DNA of 64,000 nt from JANMEX01 sp041751995 (GTDB lineage Bacteria; Pseudomonadota; Alphaproteobacteria; Rhizobiales; Rhizobiaceae), in the NCBI GenBank assembly GCA_041751995.1, contig JBGSHY010000070.1, positions 1-64,000 on the forward strand, read 5' to 3'. Position 1 is the first letter of the stretch. The number at the start of each line of letters is the position of its first letter. The translations under genes and the position numbers were made by a program. The notes under the pieces were generated by a model. That model searched no databases and was not told where the DNA came from. It saw nothing but the letters and a program-made list of their open reading frames with translations. Positions 1 to 7,949 of the stretch are shown one piece after another.

Positions 1-2
1 AC

Positions 3-215
3 ATCACGCTGCCTGGCACCGAGGGCCGGCTGCTCTCCGTCGCCATCATGATCTTCGGCGTGTCGCTGTTCCTGCGCCTGATCCAGGTGCTGTTCCGCCC
101 GACGCGGGAAAGCTGGCGCTGCACCGGTTGCGGCCTCAGCAAGCATGAGGTCGATGCGATCCATTGCCGGCATTGCGGCACGCTGCTCAATCGCCCGCAT
201 GAAGGCCAGATGTGA
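3..215 (+). CDS. Ion channel family protein, C-terminal end (partial)
   Basis: Open frame running in from the window edge, 70 residues before a TGA. It begins in a hydrophobic segment that looks like the last transmembrane helix of a two-TM potassium channel and ends in a small zinc ribbon with two Cys-x-x-Cys pairs (CTGC and CRHC). This resembles the C-terminus of potassium-channel family proteins common in Hyphomicrobiales, but the pore and selectivity filter lie outside the window. The function is therefore an inference from the tail. The gene is convergent with the ornithine decarboxylase gene. Confidence 0.6.
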   Translation: MTLPGTEGRLLSVAIMIFGVSLFLRLIQVLFRPTRESWRCTGCGLSKHEVDAIHCRHCGTLLNRPHEGQM

Positions 216-243
216 GGCGGCGGACGGGCCGGACAAGCACAGG

Positions 244-272
244 CCGGACGAGCAGCCAGGCTGCTCGTCCGG
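244..272. terminator. Hairpin between convergent genes
   Basis: CCGGACGAGCAGCC and GGCTGCTCGTCCGG form a near-continuous inverted repeat around one central base. It lies between the channel stop (215) and the odc2 stop (286). There is no clear T-tract on either side, so it is only a candidate bidirectional terminator. Confidence 0.45.
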
Positions 273-285
273 GATGCGACGGGTC

Positions 286-1419
286 TTAGATGTAATAGGC
301 CTTGAGCGGCTCGAAGCCGTTGAAATTGACCGCCGAATAGGTGGTGGTGTAGGCGCCGGTGTTCTCGATCAGCACTTCATCACCGATGCACAGCGAAAGC
401 GGCAGCGGATACGGGTTCTTTTCGTAGAGCACATCAGCCGAATCGCAGGTCGGGCCTGCCAGGACACATGGGGCAACAGCATCGCCGTCACGCGGGGTCG
501 AGATCGGATAACGGATGGCTTCATCCATCGTCTCGGCCAAGCCGCCAAACTTGCCGATGTCCAGATAGACCCAGCGCTGGTTGTCGTTGTCAGCCTTCTT
601 GGAAATCAAGACAACTTCCGTCTTGATGGTGCCGGCGTTGCCGACCATGCCGCGGCCCGGCTCGATAATGGTTTCCGGCAGGACATTGCCGAAATGCTTG
701 CGCAGCGCGCCGAAAATCGCCTGGCCATAGGCCTGCGCCGACGGCACGTCCTTGAGGTAGCGGGTCGGAAAACCGCCGCCCATGTTGACGAGGCCGAGCA
801 CGATTCCTTCTTCAGCCAGCGTGGCGAAGACGCGCTTGGCATCGCCCAGCGCACGGTCCCAGGCGTCGAGATTGACCTGCTGCGAACCGACATGGAATGA
901 CACGCCCCACGGGGTGAGGCCAAGCGCCTTGGAGTGGCGCAGAACGTCGATTGCCATCGCCGGTACGCAGCCGAACTTGCGCGACAGCGGCCATTCGGCG
1001 CCTTCGCCATCGGTCAAGACGCGGCAGAACACTTTCGAGCCCGGTGCCACGCGGCCGATCTTTTCCGCTTCTTCAACGCAGTCGATCGCAAACAGGCGAA
1101 TGCCCAGTTCAAAGGCGCGCGCCACATCGCGCTCCTTCTTGATCGTGTTGCCATAGGAAATGCGGTCAGCGGTCGCGCCGGCATCCATCGCCATTTCAAT
1201 TTCCGCCACAGAAGCGCAATCGAAACTCGAGCCCATTGAGGCGAGCAAGCGCAGGATTTCCGGGGCCGGATTGGCCTTCACCGCGTAATAAATCTTGGAG
1301 TCCGGCATCGCCTTTTCAAAGGCATGGAAATTGTCGCGCACCACCTCAAGGTCCACCACAAGGCAGGGACCATTCGGACGTCGGGTGGCGAGGAAATCAA
1401 GTACGCGCTGTGTGGCCAT
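286..1419 (-). CDS. odc2: Ornithine (lysine/ornithine) decarboxylase, fold III PLP enzyme
   Basis: Decarboxylates ornithine to putrescine, the first step of polyamine synthesis, in the cytosol. The 377-residue protein has the eukaryote-like group IV fold. The PLP lysine is K48 in YAVKANP, a Gly-rich phosphate-binding stretch reads NMGGGFP, EPGRG follows, and the GPTCDSAD motif carries the active-site Cys at about 325. The ATG at 1419 was chosen over an upstream in-frame start at 1446 because it gives the usual N-terminus of the rhizobial Odc2 family. A long structured leader of the speF type precedes it. Homospermidine synthase at 19.1 kb probably uses the product. Lysine decarboxylation is also possible in this family and cannot be excluded from sequence. 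Confidence 0.9.
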   Translation of the reverse strand: MATQRVLDFLATRRPNGPCLVVDLEVVRDNFHAFEKAMPDSKIYYAVKANPAPEILRLLASMGSSFDCASVAEIEMAMDAGATADRISYGNTIKKERDVARAFELGIRLFAIDCVEEAEKIGRVAPGSKVFCRVLTDGEGAEWPLSRKFGCVPAMAIDVLRHSKALGLTPWGVSFHVGSQQVNLDAWDRALGDAKRVFATLAEEGIVLGLVNMGGGFPTRYLKDVPSAQAYGQAIFGALRKHFGNVLPETIIEPGRGMVGNAGTIKTEVVLISKKADNDNQRWVYLDIGKFGGLAETMDEAIRYPISTPRDGDAVAPCVLAGPTCDSADVLYEKNPYPLPLSLCIGDEVLIENTGAYTTTYSAVNFNGFEPLKAYYI

Positions 1420-1499
1420 GACGATGCTCCATTCTCCGGCGGTCATTCAAGACGCCGGCAAACCAGTTCTGGGATGAATGAACATCCCGATGACAAAGT

Positions 1500-1822
1500 G
1501 TGAGAATCACCTTCGTGGAACCAGCCGGTGGAGACCCCGGAACCACGAAAACGCTTCACACAGCGGGTGGACAAGGCCTATCGGCCAAATCCTCTTTGTC
1601 TGCCTTGGATTGGAGCTGCCTCCGCACTTAGGGCAATGATGGTGTGCCTCTTCAGAACCATTGGCTTTTGGACAGCCAACTGAGACCAAAAAAGCCCGCA
1701 CCGTCGTTGCTTCAAGGCGTCCTCGGCCCTTGGTTGGACCGACCGGAAGGTATTACTTCCGGGTACCGTCCCGGTTGTTGACCGGGGGACGCCCACAGGC
1801 TCGTGCGACTTTGGGCAGGGCG
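1500..1822 (-). promoter_or_regulatory. speF-type structured leader RNA of odc2
   Basis: About 320 bases between a promoter-like site and odc2, read on the minus strand. They contain successive strong hairpins: GTCCC-CCGGT around a CAACA loop (1768-1790), CCGGAAG around TAATA (1743-1762), and, after a stretch rich in GGCC and GACG, a run of six T at about 1688. A further CGTGG/CCACG hairpin sits at about 1511-1553. The position and layout match the alphaproteobacterial speF motif described upstream of ornithine decarboxylase genes. The boundaries are approximate. Regulation by polyamine or by translation is inference. Confidence 0.65.
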
Positions 1823-1851
1823 CATATAGGACCGAAATCGTGACAAAACAA
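1823..1851 (-). promoter_or_regulatory. Probable sigma-70 promoter of the odc2 leader
   Basis: On the minus strand, TTGTTT (1851-1846) and TATATG (1828-1823) are separated by exactly 17 bases, with the -10 preceded by C to give the rhizobial CTATAT form. Transcription would start near 1816, just before the hairpins of the leader. Confidence 0.45.
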
Positions 1852-1938
1852 TGAAAAATTTGAGCTTCGCAAAAAAACCTTTTTCGGCAACGCCAAATCA
1901 TTCTATGTTCACTTTTATTGAACGAACGAGGAATGCTG

Positions 1939-2859
1939 ATGGATACCCTGACACGCATGCGCGCCTTCATTGACGTGGTCGAAGCAGAGGGTTTTTCAGC
2001 CGCCGCACGAAAAATAGGCCGCTCCAAGGCGCTTTTGTCGAAATATGTCCGCGAACTCGAAGACGAGCTCGGCGCTTTGCTGCTCAACCGAACCACCCGC
2101 CAGTTTTCACTCACCGAGGCTGGCCACACCTACTTCCAGCGCGCTTCCCAACTGGTCCGCGAAATCGACACGCTGCAGGAGACGGTCCGCGACGCTTCCG
2201 GCGATGTCAAAGGCCGAATCAAGGTTTCGGCGCCGCGCTCGCTCGCTGATACATTCTATGGCCAATCCCTGATCGACTTTGCTGTGGCCAATCCGGACAT
2301 CATCCTCGACATCCGCCTTGATGACCGGTTTGTCGATTTGGTCGAAGAAGGCTTTGACCTTGCCATCCGCATCACCCGCATGGACGACTCGTCCCTGATC
2401 GTCCGCCGCCTTGCGCCTTTCTCGATCTTGCCGGTTGCCTCGCCGGAGCTTCTGGCCAAGACGCCTGATTTGCAAAAACCACAGGACCTGTCGAGGCTCC
2501 CCTGCATTCTCGACACCAACGCCCGCACGCTGTCGAACTGGTCTTTCACCGGACCGGACGGCGACACGATCAATGTTTCAGTCAAGCCGCGCTTTGAGGT
2601 TAACAGCCCCTTCCCGGCCCGCCAGGCCGCAGTTGCCGGTCTTGGCTTTGCTTTGCTCCCTGATTTTGTTGCCGCACCTGAAATTGAAGCCGGACGGTTG
2701 GTTCGCATCTTGCCCGGCTACAAATGCGTTTCAGGCGGCGGCATTTATGCTGTTTACCCTCACCGGCGCTACCTTCCCGCAAAAGTGCGGGTGTTGGTTG
2801 ACTACCTGTCGCATTGGTTCAAAACCCATGAGCCCGCCTGCGCTGAAAGCGGCAAGTGA
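1939..2859 (+). CDS. LysR-family transcriptional regulator
   Basis: 306-residue DNA-binding regulator. A winged helix-turn-helix occupies roughly residues 1-60, with AEGFSAAARKIGRSKALLSKYV as the helix-turn-helix region. A periplasmic-binding-like effector domain follows (about 88-295) with the RLDDRFVDLVEEGFDLAIR type of motif seen in the CrgA/DsdC-like LysR subgroup. The ATG at 1939 is preferred over ATG 1933 and TTG 1918 because CGAGGA lies seven bases upstream. It is divergent from the odc2 leader, so it might regulate odc2 or the metal-exporter genes downstream; neither is shown by the sequence. Confidence 0.88.
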   Translation: MDTLTRMRAFIDVVEAEGFSAAARKIGRSKALLSKYVRELEDELGALLLNRTTRQFSLTEAGHTYFQRASQLVREIDTLQETVRDASGDVKGRIKVSAPRSLADTFYGQSLIDFAVANPDIILDIRLDDRFVDLVEEGFDLAIRITRMDDSSLIVRRLAPFSILPVASPELLAKTPDLQKPQDLSRLPCILDTNARTLSNWSFTGPDGDTINVSVKPRFEVNSPFPARQAAVAGLGFALLPDFVAAPEIEAGRLVRILPGYKCVSGGGIYAVYPHRRYLPAKVRVLVDYLSHWFKTHEPACAESGK

Positions 2860-2899
2860 GATCACACTTTGGCCGGAATTGCGCGGTGAATGAACACCC

Positions 2900-3571
2900 A
2901 TGAAATTGTTCGGAAAACCTGTGAATGTCTCTGCCATGAGGGCCGTATTGATTGCCGCCCCGCTTTGCCTTTACGCGTTTCCGGCGCAAGTCCATCCGCA
3001 CGTCTTTGCTGAAGCCAAACTCGAAATCATCATCGAACCAAATGGCAAGGTCGGCAAGCTCAGCCACGTCTGGCGCTTTGACGATGTCTTCTCCGAAACC
3101 GTGATGTTCGAATTCGACAAGGACGCCGACGGCAAGATCAATCTTGCCGAACAGGCTGAAATCTCCAAGACAATTGTCGAATCCATCGGCGACTACAATT
3201 ATTTTGAAGCCGTCGCCAACAATGGGAAAGACACCAAAATGGCCAAGCCTGCCGACCTGCTGGCGTCTTTTGACAACAAGGTCCTGGTCATCAGCTATTC
3301 GAATGCGCCGGTCGAGCCGGTCCTGATGAAAGGCACCGTATCGTTCGGAATATACGATCCCACATTCTATACGGCCATTGACTTCATCGAAGACACTGAT
3401 CTTGTCATCAAGGGCGCACCGCCAACTTGCAAATCCAAAGTCATCCGCCCGGATGCAGATGAAGCCTTGGCACAAAATCAGGGCAGCCTGACTGATGCCT
3501 TTTTCAACGACCCGCAAGGCACCGACATGTCGAAGATTTTCGCCACGCGTCTGGAGCTGACATGCCCATAA
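2900..3571 (+). CDS. DUF1007 family periplasmic protein
   Basis: 223 residues with an N-terminal hydrophobic signal segment (about 12-31) followed by HPHVFAEAKLEI, the hallmark opening of DUF1007 proteins. An EF-hand-like DKDADGKINLAEQ stretch lies at about residue 73. The family is nearly always paired with NicO-type nickel/cobalt transporters, and here the next gene overlaps its 3' end by 10 bases. It probably assists metal export in the periplasm; the molecular role is not established. An internal ATG at 2936 would shorten the signal region and is an alternative start. Confidence 0.85.
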   Translation: MKLFGKPVNVSAMRAVLIAAPLCLYAFPAQVHPHVFAEAKLEIIIEPNGKVGKLSHVWRFDDVFSETVMFEFDKDADGKINLAEQAEISKTIVESIGDYNYFEAVANNGKDTKMAKPADLLASFDNKVLVISYSNAPVEPVLMKGTVSFGIYDPTFYTAIDFIEDTDLVIKGAPPTCKSKVIRPDADEALAQNQGSLTDAFFNDPQGTDMSKIFATRLELTCP

Positions 3572-4596
3572 CGAGACGCACTTTTTTCATGACAGGCGTA
3601 ATACTGCTCGTTGCCACGGGTGCGGCGCTTGCCGCATCAAGCTCGCTTGGCATCGGTACCAACGAAGTCTCCGTCCAGCCAACCGGCATGTTTGCCGGTC
3701 TCTTCCACTGGATCAACATGCAGCAAAAGGAATTCTACCGAGCCATGACCGGCGCGCTGAAATCCATGCGCGACGATGGATCCAAGGCATGGCTGTTGGT
3801 CGGCCTATCATTTGCCTATGGCGTCTTCCATGCGGCCGGCCCAGGCCACGGCAAGGCTGTGATTTCCTCCTACATGGTCGCCAACGAGGTGACGCTCCGC
3901 CGCGGCATCATCCTGTCATTCATTTCGGCGTTCCTTCAGGCAGTCTCGGCACTTGTCATAGTCGGCGCGGCATTTCTCGTCCTGCGCGGCACGACGATCT
4001 CCATGGATGACGCCACAAGAGCCTTTGAAATAGCTTCATTCGCCTTGATCACCGCGTTTGGCGCATGGCTGTTGTGGACCAAAACCTTAGGCCACAGTCA
4101 TTCCCATGCCGCAGGTGCGCACACGTCTCTGGATCATCATGCACATGTTGATCACGATCACGCGCATCACGATCTTGCGCATCATGATCACAGTCACCAT
4201 CACCATGATCACGCCCAAGACGAAGTCTGCGAAACCTGCGGCCATGCGCATGCGCCGGATCCGCAGCTGATCGCCCGTGACTTCTCGTGGAAAACCGCTT
4301 CCTCTGCTGTGCTTGCAGTCGGGCTGCGTCCTTGCTCCGGCGCGCTGATCGTCCTGACTTTCGCCATTCTCAACGGGCTGTATTTCGGCGGTATCATGTC
4401 GGTGCTGGCGATGGCGCTCGGAACTGCAATTACGGTTGCGACATTGGCCACATTGGCTGTCACGGCCAAGAACATCGCCCTGCGCCTGTCCAAACCATCG
4501 TCAACCGACCGCGTTCACCACATCATCGAGATTGGCGGCGCGGCAATGGTATTCCTGCTCGGATTGACCCTGCTCGGCGCATCACTTTCGGCTTAA
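3562..4596 (+). CDS. NicO-type nickel/cobalt efflux transporter
   Basis: 344-residue inner-membrane protein of the NicO/RcnA-like family, predicted to export Ni2+ or Co2+. It has an N-terminal signal-like helix, the family motifs HAAGPGHGKAV (about 90-100) and GLRPCSGAL (about 265), and about six hydrophobic segments. Between the third and fourth segments is a very His-rich loop (about 178-230) that also holds CETCGHAH, a CxxC pair. Such loops bind metal in this family. It overlaps the DUF1007 gene by 10 bases, which suggests translational coupling. Its 3' end overlaps the end of a small minus-strand gene by 15 bases. Confidence 0.88.
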   Translation: MPITRRTFFMTGVILLVATGAALAASSSLGIGTNEVSVQPTGMFAGLFHWINMQQKEFYRAMTGALKSMRDDGSKAWLLVGLSFAYGVFHAAGPGHGKAVISSYMVANEVTLRRGIILSFISAFLQAVSALVIVGAAFLVLRGTTISMDDATRAFEIASFALITAFGAWLLWTKTLGHSHSHAAGAHTSLDHHAHVDHDHAHHDLAHHDHSHHHHDHAQDEVCETCGHAHAPDPQLIARDFSWKTASSAVLAVGLRPCSGALIVLTFAILNGLYFGGIMSVLAMALGTAITVATLATLAVTAKNIALRLSKPSSTDRVHHIIEIGGAAMVFLLGLTLLGASLSA

Positions 4597-4782
4597 GTAC
4601 TTCCCGCGCAGCCAGAACACGATGTAAAATGACAGCATGAACAAAAGCGCGGCAAACCCGCCAAGCCAGGGCGAAATCTCGCCCAGCGCCAGCACGATCT
4701 TCGGCATGAACCAGAACAGCGCGCCGAAAAGCAGCAGGAAAATACCTGCCGCCAGCGCGCTCCGCTTGTCTTGCGGGCTCAA
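4582..4782 (-). CDS. Small two-helix membrane protein, hypothetical
   Basis: 66 residues with two hydrophobic helices (about 10-31 and 38-58) and a basic C-terminus (LRGKYLSRK). No family was recognised. It starts 4 bases inside the end of the upstream acetyltransferase gene, so the two are probably cotranscribed and translationally coupled. Its last codons overlap the 3' end of the NicO gene on the other strand. Confidence 0.6.
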   Translation of the reverse strand: MSPQDKRSALAAGIFLLLFGALFWFMPKIVLALGEISPWLGGFAALLFMLSFYIVFWLRGKYLSRK

Positions 4783-5450
4783 CCGCGCAACCCCGCCAAC
4801 GTCTTGATCTGCTTGCCGCCAGCATCAAAGTTGGACGGCGAAAGCCATGCCTCAAACGCCGGCTTGGCAATGGCCCAGTCATCATCGGTCATCGCATACC
4901 AAGCCGTGTCACGGCCCTCGCCCTTGATGATCATGTGCTTGCGGAACACGCCTTCGAACCTGAACCCAAACCGGTCTGCCCCGCGTTTCGATGGCTCATT
5001 GCGGTTGTTGCATTTCCACTCAAACCGCCTGTAGCCGAGATCGTCGAACACATGACGGGCAAACAGATAGAGCGCTTCGGTCGTCGCCGGCGTCTGTGAA
5101 ACCAGCGGACCCCAGTAAATGTGGCCAATCTCGGTGACGCCATTGGCGGCGTCTGTGCGCAGATAGGTCTGGCGCCCGGCGATCCTGCCGCTCTTCTTGT
5201 CAACAACAGTGAAATAGATTGGATCGGCGCTGGCCTCGGCTTTGTCGAGCCATGGCTGAAATTCCGCACGGGTCTTCGGCGGGTATTCGCCAAGCCAGCG
5301 AAACCTGTCCAACGCGTCCGCCACGGATGAGGCTTCAAACAATCCATCGCCGTGCCTGGCCGCATTCAGCGGCTCCAGCCGTACAAACCGGCCATCCATC
5401 ACGTTCCGCTGTGGCTGCTGGCGAGGCGTCCATTTGCTCAGATCTTCCAA
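4779..5450 (-). CDS. GNAT-family acetyltransferase (RimJ/RimL type)
   Basis: About 223 residues with the GNAT layout: an N-terminal FVRLEPLNAARHGDGL strand-helix, a central ITYW-like GHIYWG strand, TTEALYLFARHVFDDLGYRRFEWKC in the acetyl-CoA motif region, and GFRFEGVFRKHMI near the end. The substrate is unknown; the family acetylates protein N-termini or small amines. The frame is open up to an ATG at 5525, but that start lies against a minus-strand terminator. The TTG at 5450, with GGAG eight bases upstream and the conserved family start (x-DLSxWxPR), is preferred here. ATG 5510 is a third option. Confidence 0.82.
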   Translation of the reverse strand: MEDLSKWTPRQQPQRNVMDGRFVRLEPLNAARHGDGLFEASSVADALDRFRWLGEYPPKTRAEFQPWLDKAEASADPIYFTVVDKKSGRIAGRQTYLRTDAANGVTEIGHIYWGPLVSQTPATTEALYLFARHVFDDLGYRRFEWKCNNRNEPSKRGADRFGFRFEGVFRKHMIIKGEGRDTAWYAMTDDDWAIAKPAFEAWLSPSNFDAGGKQIKTLAGLRG

Positions 5451-5526
5451 TTCCAGGCTCCATATGTTGCGCGGAACATAATGCCTGAATCCCGCAAGCG
5501 ATATGTGCATTCCGACACAGGGCACA

Positions 5527-5556
5527 AAAAAAGACGGCTCTTGCGAACCGTCTTTC
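5527..5556 (-). terminator. Rho-independent terminator after the TauE gene
   Basis: On the minus strand, GAAAGACGG and CCGTCTTT form a stem around a short loop and are followed by seven T. It lies about 100 bases downstream of the TauE-family gene stop and argues against the longest start of the acetyltransferase gene. Confidence 0.75.
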
Positions 5557-5614
5557 GGGAGTTGCCCGGCATGGGAGGAGCACCGGGGTATGGTTAAAGG
5601 ATGCGCTCAATTGG

Positions 5615-5629
5615 TTAACAATGAATTAA
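5615..5629. promoter_or_regulatory. Perfect CtrA-box-like site TTAA-N7-TTAA
   Basis: TTAA at 5615-5618 and 5626-5629 are separated by seven bases, which equals the alphaproteobacterial CtrA consensus. It sits between the TauE gene stop and the acetyltransferase gene. Occupancy is unknown, and AT-rich intergenic DNA yields such matches by chance. Confidence 0.35.
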
Positions 5630-5654
5630 CCCCAAACAGCATTCAAACTTACGG

Positions 5655-6401
5655 TCAATAGAGTCCGAACAGCTTTGCAGCCGCGACAAGCAAAACTAGC
5701 GCGAGAGCTTTCATGATGCCCTCCCTAGCCAAAGCACTGATGCCCAAATGCGTGCCAACAATTGCCCCGGCAATCACTGCAGCAACGTAAAGCAAGATCT
5801 GCTGCGGCAAAACCGCAAAATTCGCATGCGCGCCGGCCAGCCCGGCGATCGAATTGCAGAGGATGAACACAGACGTGATGCCCGAAGCAGTCCGAACATC
5901 TGACCAGCCAGCAAAAACCAGGAGCGGCGAAAGAAAAATGCCGCCTCCAGTGCCGGTTAATCCGGCGAGAAAGCCGATTCCCGCGCCTGAGATAATGCCC
6001 GGAATCACCGGCAACTGTCGCACTGTCGGAAGGTTTTTAAGCATGCCGGGCAAAAGCAGCCTGACTGCTGATGCGATAAGAACAATGGCCACCAGCGGCT
6101 TGTAAAAATGCCCCGGCAAAGTGATCGCTCCGCCTAGGAACGCGAGTGGAACCGCGCCCAGAATCACCGGCCATGCGGTGCGCCAGTCAAACAATCCCGC
6201 CCGGATATACCGGACCGAAGAAAAGCTGGTGACCAGGACATTGAGAACAAGGGCAGTCGGGCGGATGACGGTCGCCTCAAGGCCAAAAAGCGCCATCAGG
6301 GCGATATAGGCAGATGCCCCGCCATGCCCCACGGATGTGAATAGAACAGCGCCCAGCATCATGCAGGCTGCCAATATCAGATCAAGGCTATCAAACGGCA
6401 T
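5655..6401 (-). CDS. TauE/SafE-family membrane permease
   Basis: 248-residue inner-membrane protein with seven to eight hydrophobic segments and the family signatures SVGHGGASAYIALMALFG near the N-terminus and GIGFLAGLTGTGGGIFLSPLL in the second half. The family exports sulfite, sulfoacetate or related anions, but many members are uncharacterised, and this copy lies 42 kb from the sulfur block in the window. The ATG at 6401 was chosen because CGGGGA lies five bases upstream; ATG 6419 gives six extra residues. Monocistronic, with its own terminator downstream. Confidence 0.85.
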   Translation of the reverse strand: MPFDSLDLILAACMMLGAVLFTSVGHGGASAYIALMALFGLEATVIRPTALVLNVLVTSFSSVRYIRAGLFDWRTAWPVILGAVPLAFLGGAITLPGHFYKPLVAIVLIASAVRLLLPGMLKNLPTVRQLPVIPGIISGAGIGFLAGLTGTGGGIFLSPLLVFAGWSDVRTASGITSVFILCNSIAGLAGAHANFAVLPQQILLYVAAVIAGAIVGTHLGISALAREGIMKALALVLLVAAAKLFGLY

Positions 6402-6561
6402 AGAGTCCCCGTCGCACAAAAAGCGTTCTGTTTCAGGAATTTACAGAAGACGGGAGTTCGCGGCTCACCATGGCAACCGGCAGGGCGCACAGTCCGGCGC
6501 GGTTTCTGATAGCCAAGTCTTAAGGGAGAGGCGGAGCTTTGAAAAGCCCCGCCCAGTATTA

Positions 6562-7269
6562 TCAGACCGCAGCTTTTGCCTGAGACACGGTCGCCTCAAT
6601 ATGGTCGATCAAAGCATCCGGCAACTGCAAGCGGCCGGCCAGGAGGTCAAGATAGCCGCGCTCGGCACGGGTTTCAGGATCGATGGCCAAACGTGAAGCG
6701 GTGTAAAGCTCCACCTTTTGCGCTTCCGTCTTCGCTGCATTGATGATGGCGTCGAGGTCAATCGGCGCTTCAAGCTCATGCGCAAGAAAGTTCTGTGCCT
6801 CGGCGTCAAGACCCGAAAGCGCCAGCTTATCGGCAATGCGGGCGCGCTCTTCGTCGTTGATATGGCCATCAGCACGGGCAGCGGAAATCATGGCACGCAC
6901 CAGAACCAAGGCAAACTCCTTGGCTTCCTGCGATGCTACTGAAGGATCAAACCCGGAGCCTGTCGGAGCTTCGATCAGCACCGGCTCACCGCTCTGCGCA
7001 GTCTCGGCCGGAGTGCCGCCGGACTTGTAGTTCTGCCAGGCTTTGTAACCAAGACCGGCAATGGCTGCGAGACCGCCAAGCTTGACAGCAGAGCCTGTCA
7101 GGTTGCGTCCAGCCCTGGTGCCCAGCAGCACAGCGACAATCGCGCCGGTTGCCAACGGGTTTTTCTTCGCAAGATCTGCAGCTTGGCCTGCCTTGTCGCG
7201 AACGGTTCCGTTTGTGCCGGGCACATTGGTACCAAGCAATTCATCAAGCAATTTCTTCGGATCAAGCAT
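6562..7269 (-). CDS. DUF533 (TerB-like) family protein
   Basis: 235 residues. The N-terminal third is a Gly/Ala-rich segment resembling a membrane-associated or glycine-zipper stretch (about 40-75). The C-terminal two-thirds is an all-helical TerB-like domain with ISAARADGHINDEERARI, typical of DUF533 proteins. The function of the family is unknown; TerB relatives are linked to tellurite resistance and metal sensing. The ATG at 7269 has GGAG seven bases upstream, and a TTG at 7281 is also in frame. A GC-rich hairpin lies just downstream (about 6527-6556). Confidence 0.8.
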   Translation of the reverse strand: MLDPKKLLDELLGTNVPGTNGTVRDKAGQAADLAKKNPLATGAIVAVLLGTRAGRNLTGSAVKLGGLAAIAGLGYKAWQNYKSGGTPAETAQSGEPVLIEAPTGSGFDPSVASQEAKEFALVLVRAMISAARADGHINDEERARIADKLALSGLDAEAQNFLAHELEAPIDLDAIINAAKTEAQKVELYTASRLAIDPETRAERGYLDLLAGRLQLPDALIDHIEATVSQAKAAV

Positions 7270-7354
7270 CTCAGTCTCCAAGATAAAAGCTGCCGTTCAC
7301 GGCGCGGTTGAAAAGTATGATGTCACCTGCACCATTACAATGTGATGACCAAAA

Positions 7355-7858
7355 TTACCTCTTCGCTGCGACAATAACGCGGATGAGGTCAAAGCCATCC
7401 TTGCCGGACTCGACTGCGATGTCCTTGATGACCTTGTCGGGCGAAGAGACCGTATATCCGGCTTTGGTGATTGCAGCGGTGAGTTCCTCTGAAGTCAGAT
7501 TGAACACCGGCGAAACTTCGGCGATCGTGCTGCTCTCAACCGCAGAGGCGATCGCGACAGCCGGGTTGCCCCCGCTGCTCGTCCCCAGCGCAGCCGGCGC
7601 CGCAAACGCCACGGCCACAGCAGTGCATGCGGCAAGCGACAGCTTCATTGGCCAGCGTTTGAAATAGACCAGAAACGGGCGCCAGTTTTTCCACAAATGC
7701 AGAACAAACGGGATGATCAAAACGAGGCTCAGCCATTCATGCATCTCGCGGAAATATTGCGTGCCGAGATGGAGGAAAAGCGCCAGTCCAGAGACCAGCG
7801 AGATCACAAAAAGCCAGGTCATCAGAGGAGTGGCGTATTTCTGAAATGTGTCGTTCAT
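7355..7858 (-). CDS. DUF4405-like membrane protein
   Basis: 167 residues. The first half holds three hydrophobic helices with conserved histidines (LFLHLGTQY, REMHEWL, VLHLWKNW), the pattern of DUF4405 proteins, which resemble cytochrome b-like membrane helices. The second half is a periplasmic domain of about 70 residues with FNLTSEELTAAITKAGYTVSSPDKVIKDIA. The histidines could bind haem, but this is inference. The ATG at 7858 has AAGGAAG upstream; an ATG at 7882 is less likely. Confidence 0.65.
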   Translation of the reverse strand: MNDTFQKYATPLMTWLFVISLVSGLALFLHLGTQYFREMHEWLSLVLIIPFVLHLWKNWRPFLVYFKRWPMKLSLAACTAVAVAFAAPAALGTSSGGNPAVAIASAVESSTIAEVSPVFNLTSEELTAAITKAGYTVSSPDKVIKDIAVESGKDGFDLIRVIVAAKR

Positions 7859-7949
7859 GGCAAAACTTCCTTGAGGTTTCAATGCGCGGCGTAGGCATTG
7901 CCGCTCTCAAGCTCAAGTTAAAGATTTGCAATGTTGACACGTCTGCCGG

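Noticed and set aside
5655..6401. TauE-family gene as the sulfite exporter of the sHdr system
   Set aside because: The family has many substrates and the gene is over 40 kb away with no shared regulatory element.
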